A stretch of DNA of 25,533 nucleotides from Coptodactyla brooksi (GCA_033557675.1 JAWQRM010000256.1:1-25533), one strand, 5' to 3'. Positions 1 to 9,699 are shown, counted from the first letter of the stretch. Numbers and translations: made by a program. The notes: generated by a model not told the origin, from the sequence alone.

Positions 1-780
1 AAGCTATATAATTCAACAACGACAATATCGTACTACAATATCGGATTCATTCATACTTGTTAGACATTTTGCAAATACGTAATGGTTGTATCTTTGTATA
101 AAACTTCTTCAATATGGATGAATGTTCGAACCTATATTTGGCCAAACAAAATTGCATGATGAAGCATTGAATAACTAGTTAATAACTACCTGATAGAAAA
201 GTGGCCATAGAGCACTCATGTAACAAAATATCCTATGTATGTATTATGTATTATGATAATGATTGTTCCGTAAAGTTAGAAAATTTATGGCTTAGCTATA
301 ATCCTTTAAATTGTTTAAAAAATCATACATTTAGTTTATATGTTAGTATGAGTGGACATGAACTCTTAATGTATCCTTACGAATAATAGCCTATTACATT
401 AACTCAATACACTTTTGTAAAATTAAAAAAAATTCTTGGTGAAGTATATTCTTAGCACCAGAAATATAACAATAAATACAGGATATTGCGATTGAATTCG
501 TCATCGTATTTATATGAAAAACAAATTTAAATAAATGAAGAAATGATTCAATTAACTAAGACCATTGGACTTTTGTTAAATTGACTCTTTATTGTATATA
601 TGGTAGTGGTGATGATGCCTACTTCCATTATAGTCACCATTGCAATCAACTAAAATGTATACAAAAAATCATTTCAATGATGATATATGATGCGTATCAT
701 CACATATTGTGATAATGATGTGAACTACATTTCCCTAGTCCGTAAAAATATATCAGCAATTTAAGTTTTGTTCGAGATAA
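1..780. other. AT-rich intergenic DNA, no gene recognised
   Basis: No frame in this stretch resembles a known protein, and the only open frames are short. A small dyad, TGATGATA with TATCATCA, lies near 677-701 in a run rich in GATGAT. Nothing else stands out. Confidence 0.6.
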
Positions 781-1170
781 CTTCTTTAATAATTGCTCTA
801 TTAGTCAAATAACACGCCACTGCGTCGTCCTCCTATTACTGTTTCTCTCTTTCAAATCTACCTCTCACACTACTATTTATGAGAAGAGGGCGTTGTAAAA
901 AGACAAGGTCGCTTATGAAGTAATTGCAGAATTAAGTAAAAGACGCAATCGTATTCGTCAGTCGAGATTGTGGTGTCGTGTTCTTTTCATTAGCCAAATC
1001 TAGATGTGGCTGGCTTAATGCGGCAGCGGCATAAAGATAACACTTGAAGATTGGTGCTCACTCTCGAAACGGAACTTGAAAAGGCAGGTGCGTTCTCGAG
1101 ATAAGAGGAAAGGCAAGCACAACGAATGGCTGCGGATACTTTAACACCTTTCTGTAAGGCCGTTTTCACG
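781..1170. other. GC-richer intergenic stretch, unassigned
   Basis: This block is richer in CG dinucleotides than its flanks. One forward frame reads EVIAELSKRRNRIRQSRLW near 915-975, with a basic, helix-like look, but it breaks soon after and matches nothing I can name. It could be a worn transposon or an old exon. I do not assign it. Confidence 0.3.
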
Positions 1171-1850
1171 TTAACGCTAGAATGGAATTTGAAATTTTCT
1201 GTTTAACGTTTTTGAAGAGCAGTTTGTTTGAAGAGTTAAGAGACAAACCCATATCAAACTGTTTACAGAATAGATGGCATAATAAATTCAGCTTATAAAG
1301 TACTAAACTATAATGGACCAGCGTTCACCGGGAGTCAACTGAACTGTTGCCTACAAAATTAAGTGTAACTACACAATATACTGACATTTTTCACATTTGG
1401 ACGAACTAGCAACTGCTGAAGATCACATGTTTTGGTAAATAATTATTAAACGATATTTCCCTATATTATTATTAATTAAGATTATTGTTTTAGTGGTGTA
1501 GCAACCAGTGATTAACTTGTAATTGTTAATAAATAAGTTTTTGCCAAGGAAGAAATAACGAAGACGAATTACTAAAAACAGTAAAGAGATATATTATATA
1601 TATTATAAGTATAATATAATAATAAAATATGTATAATATTAGATATATTATACTGATTAACGAAAATGTATGGCAAAAGGAAACTATACCTGAGGAATGG
1701 AACGAGAGAATAATAATACAAAGAATTTGTCATTTTTTATATAGCGTTCTATATAATGTACGAAACTAGGCGTATCTGTAATGTTTTTGATCGAGTAGTA
1801 CGATTAGTTCAAAATTTCACACATACAAGTGTTAGTTCAAAATCGGTATG
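1171..1850. other. AT-rich intergenic DNA with an AT microsatellite
   Basis: No coding signal is visible. Positions about 1588-1660 are almost pure A and T with irregular ATAT and TATTATA repeats, a degenerate microsatellite. The rest is unremarkable AT-rich sequence. Confidence 0.6.
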
Positions 1851-1854
1851 TAGC

Positions 1855-2605
1855 ACCTACAGATTATTTTTGTAGAAACGTCTCATTCCCCTACTACGTG
1901 TGATATCTTTGCTCCATGGTTCAAATGTTCTGGTGAACTCATTCACTTTGTTCATCACTTACTGCTCCGAGATTGTGAGGCGAGAAGTTAAGATATGAAT
2001 GAAAATATTAGTGTATCTTATGAGATATTGCTTGTGAAAGGTCGTTCACCAGAACTCCATGGGTTTCTTCTATGTACAAAACATCTCCAAGCTGCGAGCT
2101 CTTCTACGGATAGGGCTTTTTCAAAATCAACATTAAAAAGAAGTTTCTGTACCAATTTGCTAACCAATAAAAATTCCATAAGGTTAGCGTCACTAAGGCC
2201 CGGAGAAGTGCTCTGTGATATTTAAACCCTTCCTCTATTTTATTGATTACTTTGACAAAATTCTTCGTTAGCCCCAATTTCATATGGGGAGGCGGTAAAA
2301 GGATATATGAAGGTTAACTAGAGGCTTGTACTTCACATTGCTTACTCTAAGCATATAGTCATTTCTTTCAGACCATTATCTGGTTATATGGTATTTGTCA
2401 GTTGCTCTGCTGTCTTAAAGACAGATAAAATAGCAATATTTGGTAAATACTCCTTGTCAAGCGAGCAACAATGCTACAACTTTTAAATCGTCACAAATTT
2501 GCCCGTATTTATCATAGTTTATGCACATAAGAATTTTTTTCTTTACTTTGATAAGTGTCTTTCATATCAGTATAATTGTCGACGGGGATATAGACCTTTT
2601 TATCT
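1855..2605 (-). pseudogene. Relic of an arthropod multicopy protein family (SDEQ...H motif)
   Basis: Read on the minus strand with several frame changes, this stretch gives a colinear series of blocks that I recognise from a large family of uncharacterised, transposon-like proteins repeated in many arthropod genomes. In order they are DMKDTYQ (about 2560-2605), YDKYGQICDDLKVVALLL (2463-2515), a decayed FTKYCYFICL segment (2400-2460), LLPPPHMKLGLTKNFVKV (2230-2300), LSVEELAAWRCFV (near 2080-2115) and HNLGAVSDEQSE then TMEQRYH (1896-1980). Intact members read SDEQGERFHQD at the last block. Stops and frameshifts separate almost every block, so it is dead. The biochemical role of the family is not known to me; a DNA-transposon origin is inferred from its copy number. 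Confidence 0.7.
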
Positions 2606-2744
2606 CCAAACCCATACCCATTATCCATTTCGTTCATAAGACCATCAATGTTCTGGCAATAACACAAAATGTATTGCCTTATTTATTGGCTTACAGCGAA
2701 TAAATTCTACTATTTTCTACACTTGGGAATTTGAAGGTAAAAGT

Positions 2745-2792
2745 AAGATCAGAAGATAAGAAGAAGATAAGAAGATAAAAGTAGAATCAGAA
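2745..2792 (+). repeat. Imperfect AAGATAAG microsatellite
   Basis: The run is built from AGAAGATAAG-like units repeated several times with slips. It is a short purine-rich simple repeat with no coding meaning, although it keeps a frame open on the minus strand. Confidence 0.7.
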
Positions 2793-2889
2793 GTCGAAAA
2801 CTTTGGTGTGTTTCTTTCTTCATTATATTCCTCCCCAACCTCATGTATGACTTTCTAGCTAGATAGGCGGTTGGGCACGTGCAAACTCT

Positions 2890-3250
2890 CTCCATGAGGC
2901 ACTGATTTCGATGCCGAGGGCACATTAGGTAAACTAAACAAATTATTTTAATCAAATATGAAACCTGTACTCTTATACGGAGTCGAAACATGAATCGATA
3001 ACATACATACAAAATACATCATTCAGCAATTGAAAAAACAACAAATGTCATGGAAAGAAGAAGAAGCTACAGCATAAGAAAGGGAAATATGGAAAAAACC
3101 TATTGAAGAAATTATTCAGCAGCCGACACTGGATGCCGGTGACCAACACCCACGTCTCCCAAAGGCACTATTGACAAAATACCGCAAGACGTTCTGACAC
3201 TCCAATCAGAAGCAAACAAAAAATAAGAATCCCGAGTGGAAGCCAGATAA
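2890..3250 (+). pseudogene. Non-LTR retrotransposon relic, end of the reverse transcriptase
   Basis: A forward frame at about 2930-3000 reads GKLNKLF, a stop, then SNMKPVLLYGVET followed by a stop where family members have W. The KPVLLYGxETW signature is typical of the C-terminal side of the RT in RTE-like and related LINEs. Downstream a shifted frame reads REIWKKPIEEIIQ (about 3080-3120), which fits the expected ELWxxTxQxxIxxEI region. Homology then fades by about 3250. Upstream RT motifs and the endonuclease are absent, so this is a short decayed scrap. The clade is uncertain; the LLYG-ET block is the main support. Confidence 0.55.
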
Positions 3251-3324
3251 TGAAGGTGACCTCCATATAGCAAAAATCATGCCTTAGGCTTCAGTATTAG
3301 TAATTATGTCGTTTTTAAACTTCA

Positions 3325-3700
3325 TCATAAGTTCTTTTCTATCTTCTCCTTCTGTTCGTATACAGTTCGTAAGAGATAATCTAGAGCAGGTAAAACTATT
3401 ATACAAAGTCTGAACAAATCAATAATTCCTACAGTAAACTCCTTATTATTCAACTTCAGTGTGTCCCAGTTGGAGTTGCGTAGAAACATTTTAATCATGT
3501 ATTCTATGAATGTAGTCGGATCATAACCTTTAACGGCATAAGTTCTTGGGTACAGAAACGAATGAATGATCTGCTCATAGTCGGAGGTCTCCATCGCGAC
3601 CGTGGCATTGCCCTTGTCTACTAACATAACAACCACGTCCTTATCAGCACGTAGATTTTGGAAAGCCTCGCGTTCACCTTTAGGATCAGTTGGATACTAA
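3325..3700 (-). pseudogene. Penelope-like element RT fragment (N-terminal part)
   Basis: The minus strand has an open frame whose start reads REAFQNLRADKDVVVMLVD and continues KGNATVAMETSDYEQ. The (A/V)DKGNATV.M...DY block is the hallmark that opens the RT of Penelope-like elements and carries conserved D, K and G residues. It is followed by a spacer and a worn VYEQKEKIEKN, where family members have YGLPKIHK. The palm motifs and the GIY-YIG nuclease are missing after the stop at 3325. It is a truncated, non-functional copy, separate from the PLE near 19.5 kb and in the opposite orientation. Confidence 0.75.
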
Positions 3701-3718
3701 CTTAAGCAAAGGTGAACG
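3671..3718. repeat. 11-bp perfect inverted repeat at the edge of the PLE fragment
   Basis: CGTTCACCTTT at 3671-3681 is matched exactly in reverse by AAAGGTGAACG at 3708-3718, with 26 bases between them. It lies at the upstream edge of the PLE fragment and may mark a foldback or an insertion junction. Chance is possible. Confidence 0.7.
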
Positions 3719-4171
3719 AACGCCTTCTAACTCTTTCTGTGTTATCTTAATTCTATTGCTAGGTTTTATTTTTAAAGAGATAAATGTATCACAGAAAAGA
3801 TGGTTTCCTTCTTGCAAGTATGTTAAGTTTATGAAAATACCTTACTTAGAAAGATATATTAATCAAGAGCATAATTTAGAAAAGGTACTGCTAAATAGTG
3901 ATTTTTCTAGTTATAAATTAGCGTTGCAACATCTTCACATTTTGCAAAAATTGTACATATCGCCGTTGGTTTTATCTATATGTGGAAAACCTTATGTGGG
4001 AAAACTCAAAAACCATATTTCTCGGCAACAACCAGTTCTAATTTGCAATTTGCTTTTTTCAATACTTTTTTATTCAATACAGATCTGACAGTAAGTAATT
4101 AATAAGTTTGTTTTAATGTACAGTCAAGATGGCTTTCATATATTTTAGTCGTATTGCCTATAATTTGAGAT
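3719..4171 (+). other. Intergenic DNA with an unassigned 132-codon frame
   Basis: A forward ATG frame of 132 codons runs 3690-4088. The protein would have two hydrophobic runs, VILILLLGFIF near residues 18-28 and LICNLLFSILFYSI at the C-terminus. It matches no family I know, and composition follows the AT-rich background. A frame this long can occur by chance, so I do not call it a gene. Confidence 0.35.
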
Positions 4172-4475
4172 AAGTTTCCAAAGAAGAGCAGTTTGTCAGC
4201 AACCTTGTAGGAACGACAAGAAACCTCTGTGCTTTAAAGTTAACATGTTTTGAAAAAATTGCTGATATAGGCTTGGTCCAGTTTGTTTAGACAAACCTGT
4301 AGTTTTTCTATTTGGATTGCCTCTCTAATTATCTAATTATTCTATTTAGTAAATTGCCATATCACAGGCAAACCGAAGCTTCCAAAGAAGAGTTATTTGC
4401 CAGCAACTTTGTAAGAATGCTAAGAAAACTATGTGCTTTAAATTCATCATATTTTGTAGAAGACGGTTGAGATAT
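4172..4475 (+). repeat. Two diverged direct repeats of about 95 bp, about 204 bp apart
   Basis: Copy 1 (about 4172-4270) and copy 2 (about 4376-4475) share TTCCAAAGAAGAG, CAGCAAC, TTGTA and TGTGCTTTAAA in the same order, at roughly three-quarters identity. Read in the matching frame, both stay open over most of their length and share the pattern SKEE.F.SN.V...R.LCAL; copy 2 hits a stop near its end. The spacer holds a small dyad, GTTTGT-TTAG-ACAAAC. It may be part of an unrecognised element or a relic of a repeated coding unit. I cannot name it. Confidence 0.7.
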
Positions 4476-4961
4476 CGTCGAAAGGTAAACACAATTTATT
4501 TACGCAGTTGAATTCCCCAAAAACCAACACGTATAGTACCTCTCAGAATTTGTATCATGCTGTAAAAATGCCACGGTTTGCAGTGTGCATATAAATTATA
4601 TATGCCATGTCTTATGTCAGAAGCTTAGCTAAAAAATGTTTTCATGTTCAAGTTCTAGGCTATTCTCGTATGTAATAGATTCAAACTTGAATCTATAAAT
4701 CAATGTAACGGATTTGTAACTGTTCTGTGTAACTAAATTCAGAATAATTGACTCCTGTGTGTACAGTGTTTACATATTTTTGAAACTACCCTACCAAAAA
4801 AATCAAGAAAAGAACTCCTTACGCTCGGCATTTATTTCAAAATGTGAAAAACTCAATTTTTTTTATGCACGGATTACATACAGCTCGTGATGAAATCAAC
4901 ATAGTGGCCATTTTTTGGCAGTTCCGAGCGAATGCTCATATCTACTAATTTTTTTCTTGCA
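4476..4961. other. AT-rich intergenic DNA, nothing recognised
   Basis: No protein motif, structured RNA or clear repeat could be seen in either strand between the direct repeats and the hairpin at 4962. Confidence 0.5.
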
Positions 4962-5006
4962 ACGCATCATCTTTACCACTACAAAATATTGGTAAAGGTG
5001 ATGCGT
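4962..5006. repeat. Hairpin with 16-bp arms and one mismatch
   Basis: The arms at 4962-4977 and 4991-5006 pair over 16 positions with a single T/C difference, which is a G-U pair in RNA on one strand, around a 13-base loop. It ends about 60 bases before the left end of the pogo/Tigger-like element. It could be a short MITE or a chance foldback. Confidence 0.75.
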
Positions 5007-5068
5007 ATATAAAAGTAAGATAAGGATAAGGGAGGTAAAGATAAAAAAAATGAGTTTTTCGTATGATA

Positions 5069-5802
5069 CAGTTACTGCCCAATATAATGACAACGCAATA
5101 TAACGATCGTTCCATTACAACGACCGCTTACCAAAGTACGAAAAATGTTTCCATTGATACAATGTTAATTTTCCATCCCATACAACGACCAACTAAAGTA
5201 ATCTATAAAATAATTTATCCAATATAACGTCCGGAATCTTTTTCGGTCTCACGATTTTTGGTTATTTGAGCTTCCAGAAAATTGAACAATAGCGTGAAAC
5301 ATGTCTTTTTACCAGCCTCTTGCATGTAACTAATGTAACAAGACGAGGGAAGGGCATCATTGAGGTCACGAGTTGAATAGAGAAAAATGACTCATTATAA
5401 GTGACCCACCGTTTGTGGTGGGGTGAAGGCAGATTGTTAGCGGTATCTGTTTGAAACTTGCGCATTTGCGTCTTTTCATTTGTAGGAAATGGCTGAATCA
5501 AATAAACGTACCATATCGTTAGATACTATCTAACCATATCTATCCCTAAAATCCAAATTGCAGAAGTTTTCAACATTCCAAAAAGCACGTTATTCACAAT
5601 AATCAAAAACCGAAGTTCGATTTTGAAAGTTGAGGAATTGGGCGTACTTTCTTCATGCAATCGGTCTCGCGAAGGAAAATTTCAGCAGTTGGAAAAGGCA
5701 CTTTATGAATGGCTAAAACTAATGAGATCGAAAAACACTGCAGTTGATGGAAATTTGTTAAAGGGAAAAGCCCAATTTTTTGCCCAACAGATAAACAGAT
5801 AA
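5069..5802 (+). mobile_element. pogo/Tigger-like DNA transposon, 5' part only
   Basis: The element appears to begin with CAGTTACTGCCC at 5069, preceded by TA, the target sequence of this superfamily. AATATAACGATCGTT and further ATAACG/ACAACGA-type repeats follow, as in pogo/Tigger termini. The transposase start lies about 420 bases inside. The element stops being recognisable after the transposase stop at 5802, and no right terminal repeat was found, so it is 3'-truncated. A separate small terminal-repeat element sits 20 bases downstream. Confidence 0.6.
5489..5802 (+). pseudogene. Tigger/jerky-like transposase, CENP-B type DNA-binding part
   Basis: The likely start reads MAESNKRTISLD at 5489. 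A stop and a one-base frameshift lie near 5531-5552. From about 5551 a long clean frame reads IQIAEVFNIPKSTLFTIIKN, the recognition helix of the CENP-B N-terminal helix-turn-helix. It is followed by a second DNA-binding module of the CENPB_DBD type around FQQLEKALYEWLKLMR and LLKGKAQFFAQQI, ending at a stop at 5800-5802. In the family these modules bind the terminal repeats in the nucleus and precede a DDE catalytic domain. That domain is absent here, so the copy cannot transpose. The match to the jerky/Tigger pattern is strong. Confidence 0.8.
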
Positions 5803-5821
5803 GGACTTCAAAATATTATAA

Positions 5822-5889
5822 TAGACAGGATGTTCCATTTAAAAATCTGAAGTTGGATAGTTTTTAGAATAAACCGAACACCCTGTATA
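5822..5889. mobile_element. 68-bp MITE with ACAGG(G/A)TGTTC terminal inverted repeats
   Basis: The left end reads TAGACAGGATGTTCCATTT (5822-5840). The right end, reversed, reads TATACAGGGTGTTCGGTTT. The two match at all but about four positions. ACAGGGTGTTCC-like ends occur on Tc1/mariner-type elements in many insect genomes, and TA lies at the edges. There is no coding capacity, so it would depend on a transposase in trans. Confidence 0.65.
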
Positions 5890-6100
5890 TTCGAAAGCAA
5901 AACCGAAATTCTTCAACCGAAATTGAAGAGTTTACGCCGTCCTTACAAACGCAAATAGGAGTATTTACTATTTTCACTTAACTCCTACAAATGGAATATG
6001 ACCTTCAACAAGAGTACGCTAATTTCCGCTCGGACGGTCAGGTTTTCTCAAATCAACAAGCAAACGAACTAACATTTTAACTAGCCCAGTGTGCATAATA
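5890..6100. other. Short intergenic gap
   Basis: CCGAAATT occurs twice close together (near 5903-5930). Nothing else is recognised. Confidence 0.4.
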
Positions 6101-6440
6101 CATTACAGTTCCGGCGTGCTATCTGCACCACTAGTCGCCACATAAAACGCTTTAATTAAAGCCAACCTCAATTTTGCATGTTTATCTTCTGCGCTGAACT
6201 CCCGTATTTCCCTTCCTGGGTCGCATTTGCATAAATAACGACCTCGGTTAGGAATATACACACGTACACGAGCGACGAGTCCACGGCCGCCCGTAAACTT
6301 ACCGACGAAATACCATAAATCAATAACGAACTGGGAACGGAGGAGGACGCAAATGCATTCGTTAGCTTGCTCCAACTTTTTCTTGACTCATAGTTTCGAC
6401 TCAAGACACTATTTGCATTTTCGTTTTGGCTTAATTAGTT
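6101..6440. promoter_or_regulatory. Candidate cis-regulatory block with octamer and TAATTA motifs
   Basis: This block is GC- and CG-richer than its flanks. Two exact copies of the POU octamer ATTTGCAT lie at 6225-6232 and 6411-6418, with the variant TTTTGCAT at 6172-6179 and AAATGCAT near 6351-6358. Two TAATTA homeodomain cores lie at 6153-6158 and 6432-6437. Overlapping minus-strand frames are open across it, and the minus strand has a good splice-donor match, CG/GTAAGT, at 6303/6302. An enhancer or an old first exon is possible. This is inferred from motifs only. Confidence 0.3.
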
Positions 6441-6692
6441 TACGTGATGATCTACAAAAAATGCTCCCCATTTTTCCCTCTTTGGTGAATTAATGTATTT
6501 ACACGAAAGTTATTAAAAAGATTTACAAAAACCCTGGAGGAACTTAACCCTGCTATTGTCCTTAGTTTTATTATACACTTGTAGTCCTTCAGGATTGTCA
6601 GGAATAGCTCGAAATTAATATATTGTGATTTTATTACAGTACATAAACGCAAACAACTGCGAAAAGCAATCTTATTACTAACAAAAGCAAAA
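6441..6692. other. AT-rich intergenic DNA
   Basis: No gene or repeat was recognised here. A minus-strand frame of 66 codons exists but resembles nothing known. Confidence 0.4.
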
Positions 6693-6743
6693 TGTATTAT
6701 AATAAAAAATATTAGTGTTTGTAATATTTTTTATTATAATACA
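6693..6743. repeat. Perfect 22-bp inverted repeat with 7-base loop
   Basis: The arms at 6693-6714 and 6722-6743 are exact reverse complements around GTGTTTG. They start TGTATTATAATA and are almost all A and T. A perfect 22-bp match in an otherwise decayed region points to a recent origin or to gene conversion between the arms. It resembles a minimal foldback or cruciform rather than a known MITE. Confidence 0.9.
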
Positions 6744-7430
6744 ATCTAAAAACAAGAGAGAATATCAAATAAATTCTGATGTGCATCTAATTATTGCCTA
6801 ATTTCTCCACTGATGACAGTACTTAACAGATCACACAAACCTTACACAAATATTTATTTCACTTACAACATTTTTACTTAATTTTGACACTTAGAAATTT
6901 TGACTTCAATATTCTAAATTTACTTTTAGTCGTTGAATGTATATAAATGTCTATCATTAAATGTTCTGGAAGTTCTCTAAACTCTTATATAACGGTCGCC
7001 CAAACGAAAGTGGCATTGCTGTAATAACTCCGCCACCGATTGTAGTGCCACTTTCATTTGCCACTTATATTACTATTTCTATATGCTATTTGTTAAAAAA
7101 TGTGCAGAATAAAAATTAAACAAAATGCCTGCACAAAACCGGTCGATAGTTAATATTATAAAATAGTAAACTGTTGGAAGACAACTATACCCAGTAATAC
7201 AGGAGACACGTAACACCTTGTAACTTTTTATTTAGAAAGATTTTTCACGCACATTTTCATATTTTAAATTGCACGTTGCCTATTCTGTTACCCTGTCTCA
7301 TTCGTATTCATTTTATTACGTTAAGTTCAACTTAACTTTGTGATAAAGTCTGTGGTATTGAATGAGCACTAAATAGTTCTCGATATCATAATTAAGGTAG
7401 GAAAAAATATTTATTTGTGCATTAATACTA
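6744..7430. other. AT-rich intergenic DNA with a small foldback
   Basis: The only structure seen is a 10-bp perfect inverted repeat, GAAAGTGGCA at 7006-7015 and TGCCACTTTC at 7046-7055. No coding or RNA feature is recognised. Confidence 0.5.
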
Positions 7431-7439
7431 ATTCTTTTC

Positions 7440-8512
7440 TCATTCAACCTTCACTTGTGCTAGCGTTTCTTCCAATCTTCGAAGCTGTTCTGGAACACAT
7501 ACTTTGTTATGACCTTTAGCTCCATCAGCGATGGTGTCTCTATATCGTTAATATTGGCACGTCATCCTTTCGTGGTGTTTCGTGTTTTTTTCGGAAACAG
7601 GAAGACGTCGCAGATGTTGTTTTTTGCCAAAATTAACGAATAAGCTGTAAATTGTGAATAGGCGCATTATCGCTATGAACGAGTTGCTTCGCCACAAAGT
7701 CGGACATTTTCTCCAGATTGTTTCAGGCAAACGGCAAGCAGGACAACCTGGTGGCAAGAACTTATGATGCGTTATACCGTTAAAATCGAAGAAAATATTG
7801 AGCTGAATCCTCACATTCAATCGAACTTAACGAGCTGCATTCCATCCTAACTCGCCAAGAAGCTTCCATCTGGACTATGGAGCCTTGATTTGTATGTCAT
7901 ATCCGTATACCCATGCTTAGTCATCAGTCATGACCCGTTTTAGCAGTTGTTGACTTCAATCAGCAACTCCTTAGCAAAGTCTATTTGCCGACATCTCCTA
8001 GTACAGTGATATGTATAACTTTTCGGCCAGCAGTGTAGGAACTTTTTCATAATCGATTTCACTGAAGACTAAAAAGGAACTCTGACTGTGGGATGATACT
8101 GGCTGTGAATGCGCAGGTTCTGTTATGAAACTAATAATCTAGTTTCAATTAATAGTTCTAATTCTGCTGGGAGACTAATTTATTTCCCCATGCCAATAAT
8201 AATTAAAAAATTACTTATTTCATGTGTGGACGTGTGCATTTTGCTATCTCACGTCTCATGCCCAAAATATTGCGTGGTATAAGCCAGTTGACTTGCTAAC
8301 ACCATCAACAACCTCTCTAATACAAATTTTCTTAATTTTTTAGATTGTCATCTTCATCGTTTTCACGACCCTCTTAGAAAAGTTTGTACCGCTTGTAAAC
8401 GCTGGTTTCATTCATAGTAAACTTTCTAAAAGCAATATTCAACATTTATATTACAGTACTGTATCTTATTTTATTTTTGTAGCAACATTTAATGAGAATC
8501 CTGTCTTGAATT
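7440..8512 (-). pseudogene. mariner transposase pseudogene, nearly full length
   Basis: Minus-strand blocks in order match the insect mariner transposase related to the SETMAR transposase half. The N-terminal helix-turn-helix reads IKCCYKNKIRY, SVYKRYKLF, EGRENDEDD (8510-8330). A second helix region reads VSKSTGLYHAIFWA. The first catalytic area reads RVMTDD, stop, AWVYGYDIQIKAP (about 7870-7940), where intact proteins have TGDE. Next come VRIQLNIFFDFNGITHHKF (near 7755-7820), the second aspartate block LVHSDNAP (near 7670-7690), a deletion removing the third aspartate, DVFLFPKKTRNTTKG, and FQNSFEDWKKR near the end. Stops and frameshifts make it inactive. No terminal repeats could be fixed. 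Confidence 0.85.
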
Positions 8513-8704
8513 TTTTCCGTAAGTAGTAAATAGCAGGACACAATAAAACACGTATAACCTTTTCGACAGTCAAGATCAACATGACGATCGAATATGGCTA
8601 TCAATACCAACTCGGGTTAGGGTTAAATTCCGCATATTTTTTATCAAACCTGGTATTCAAGAAATAAAAGAGTAGGCATGGCATTAATTTATAGCAAATG
8701 CAGA

Positions 8705-8740
8705 AATTTTCTCCAGAAAATGACTTCTCTGGAGAAAATT
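8705..8740. repeat. 13-bp perfect inverted repeat with 10-base loop
   Basis: AATTTTCTCCAGA at 8705-8717 pairs exactly with 8728-8740. A third partial copy, CTTGGAGAAAA, follows directly. This is a local duplication and inversion with no known function. Confidence 0.85.
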
Positions 8741-9699
8741 CTTGGAGAAAAATAAGTAAGTCTTTTACTTTTTATTGAAACTAGAAAATAAATTGACCTC
8801 CGAGCAGAATTAGAATTTGCGATCTTCTACTTTTGATTTATATCCCTGTTGCAATAAACATCGGTTATCAAACAGTTCCCCGCTGCTAGCCGAAAAGTTA
8901 TACGTTTCGGTGTACCAAAAGCTGTCGAAAACTGTACAGTTTGTCGGGCTGGAACTTATTTGGAACATGAAACGTTTCCGTGTTGGTTTCTGTTCATTTC
9001 TTCATTGTCCTTCTCAAAATTTTGAACAACCGCTATTTGTTACAATCAAAATATTTTTGAAAGTAGGAATGTGAATGAGTAGAAATTAGGTTCTTATTAA
9101 ATATTTAAATTCAATTAAATCAATTGACGTTAATACTGGCAAATTACAAAGTCCTCTTCCCTACATTTCTACTTCTTCCCCACTATCTGAATTTAGGTGG
9201 TAACACACATGATCTTCTGTCAAAGACAAAAAGTAACTGTGCAGGAAAATATATGCTGACATGTATAACTGGAAGTTCAGTTTACAGCCTTATGTTGACA
9301 CTCATATTCCCCTTGCGAATACCTACACATAATATATGCAAATTAAGGCTAAATTACACAACGTCCTCCAGTATTTTTCTGTGGAAACCAAGTCGCGAAC
9401 AGGACCCCAACGATGTATGAATTTACATACGGTTCGAAATATAAAATTGTTTTGTTCTGTTTGTGTATTTATGTAATTCAAGTTGTACGCAGACAAGAGT
9501 TTACAGTTACAAGTCCCGGGCGGTACATTCGTACATTGTACTGCAACGACGGCGAAATAATGCAAATCGAATTGGTCGTTCTCTTCTGCACAGACAAGGG
9601 GGAGGATACCAGACCACGAATGTACACGCACACGTACAAGTACACCAGTAATTACTTTATTTCCATTTCAAATGCTCCCTCAACCTCGGGACATTAGTC
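8741..9699. other. Intergenic DNA, open frames on both strands but nothing recognised
   Basis: Frames of about 85 to 100 codons occur on both strands at 8817-9074, 9124-9420, 9413-9697 (plus) and 9323-9631 (minus). None shows a domain, and the 9413-9697 and 9323-9631 frames overlap on opposite strands, so both cannot be coding. The part at 9500-9560 is somewhat CG-richer. I see no splice-supported gene. Confidence 0.4.

Noticed and set aside
915..1030. Possible Harbinger-type transposase start (KRRNRIRQSRLW)
   Set aside because: The resemblance is limited to a short basic run, and the expected downstream blocks are absent.
1927..2055. 12-bp inverted repeat GTTCTGGTGAAC / GTTCACCAGAAC
   Set aside because: Both arms lie inside the minus-strand protein relic and are explained as coding sequence; 105 bp apart, chance is likely.
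1995..2225. 76-codon forward frame
   Set aside because: It is the antisense shadow of the minus-strand relic, whose motifs on the other strand are clear.
6168..6404. Minus-strand frames of 78 and 90 codons as a gene
   Set aside because: Two overlapping frames of the same strand with no family match. A splice donor at 6303 is noted, but no acceptor or second exon can be linked.
9323..9697. Overlapping ~100-codon frames on both strands
   Set aside because: No domain, no codon pattern and no splice support; two opposite frames over the same bases cannot both be meaningful.
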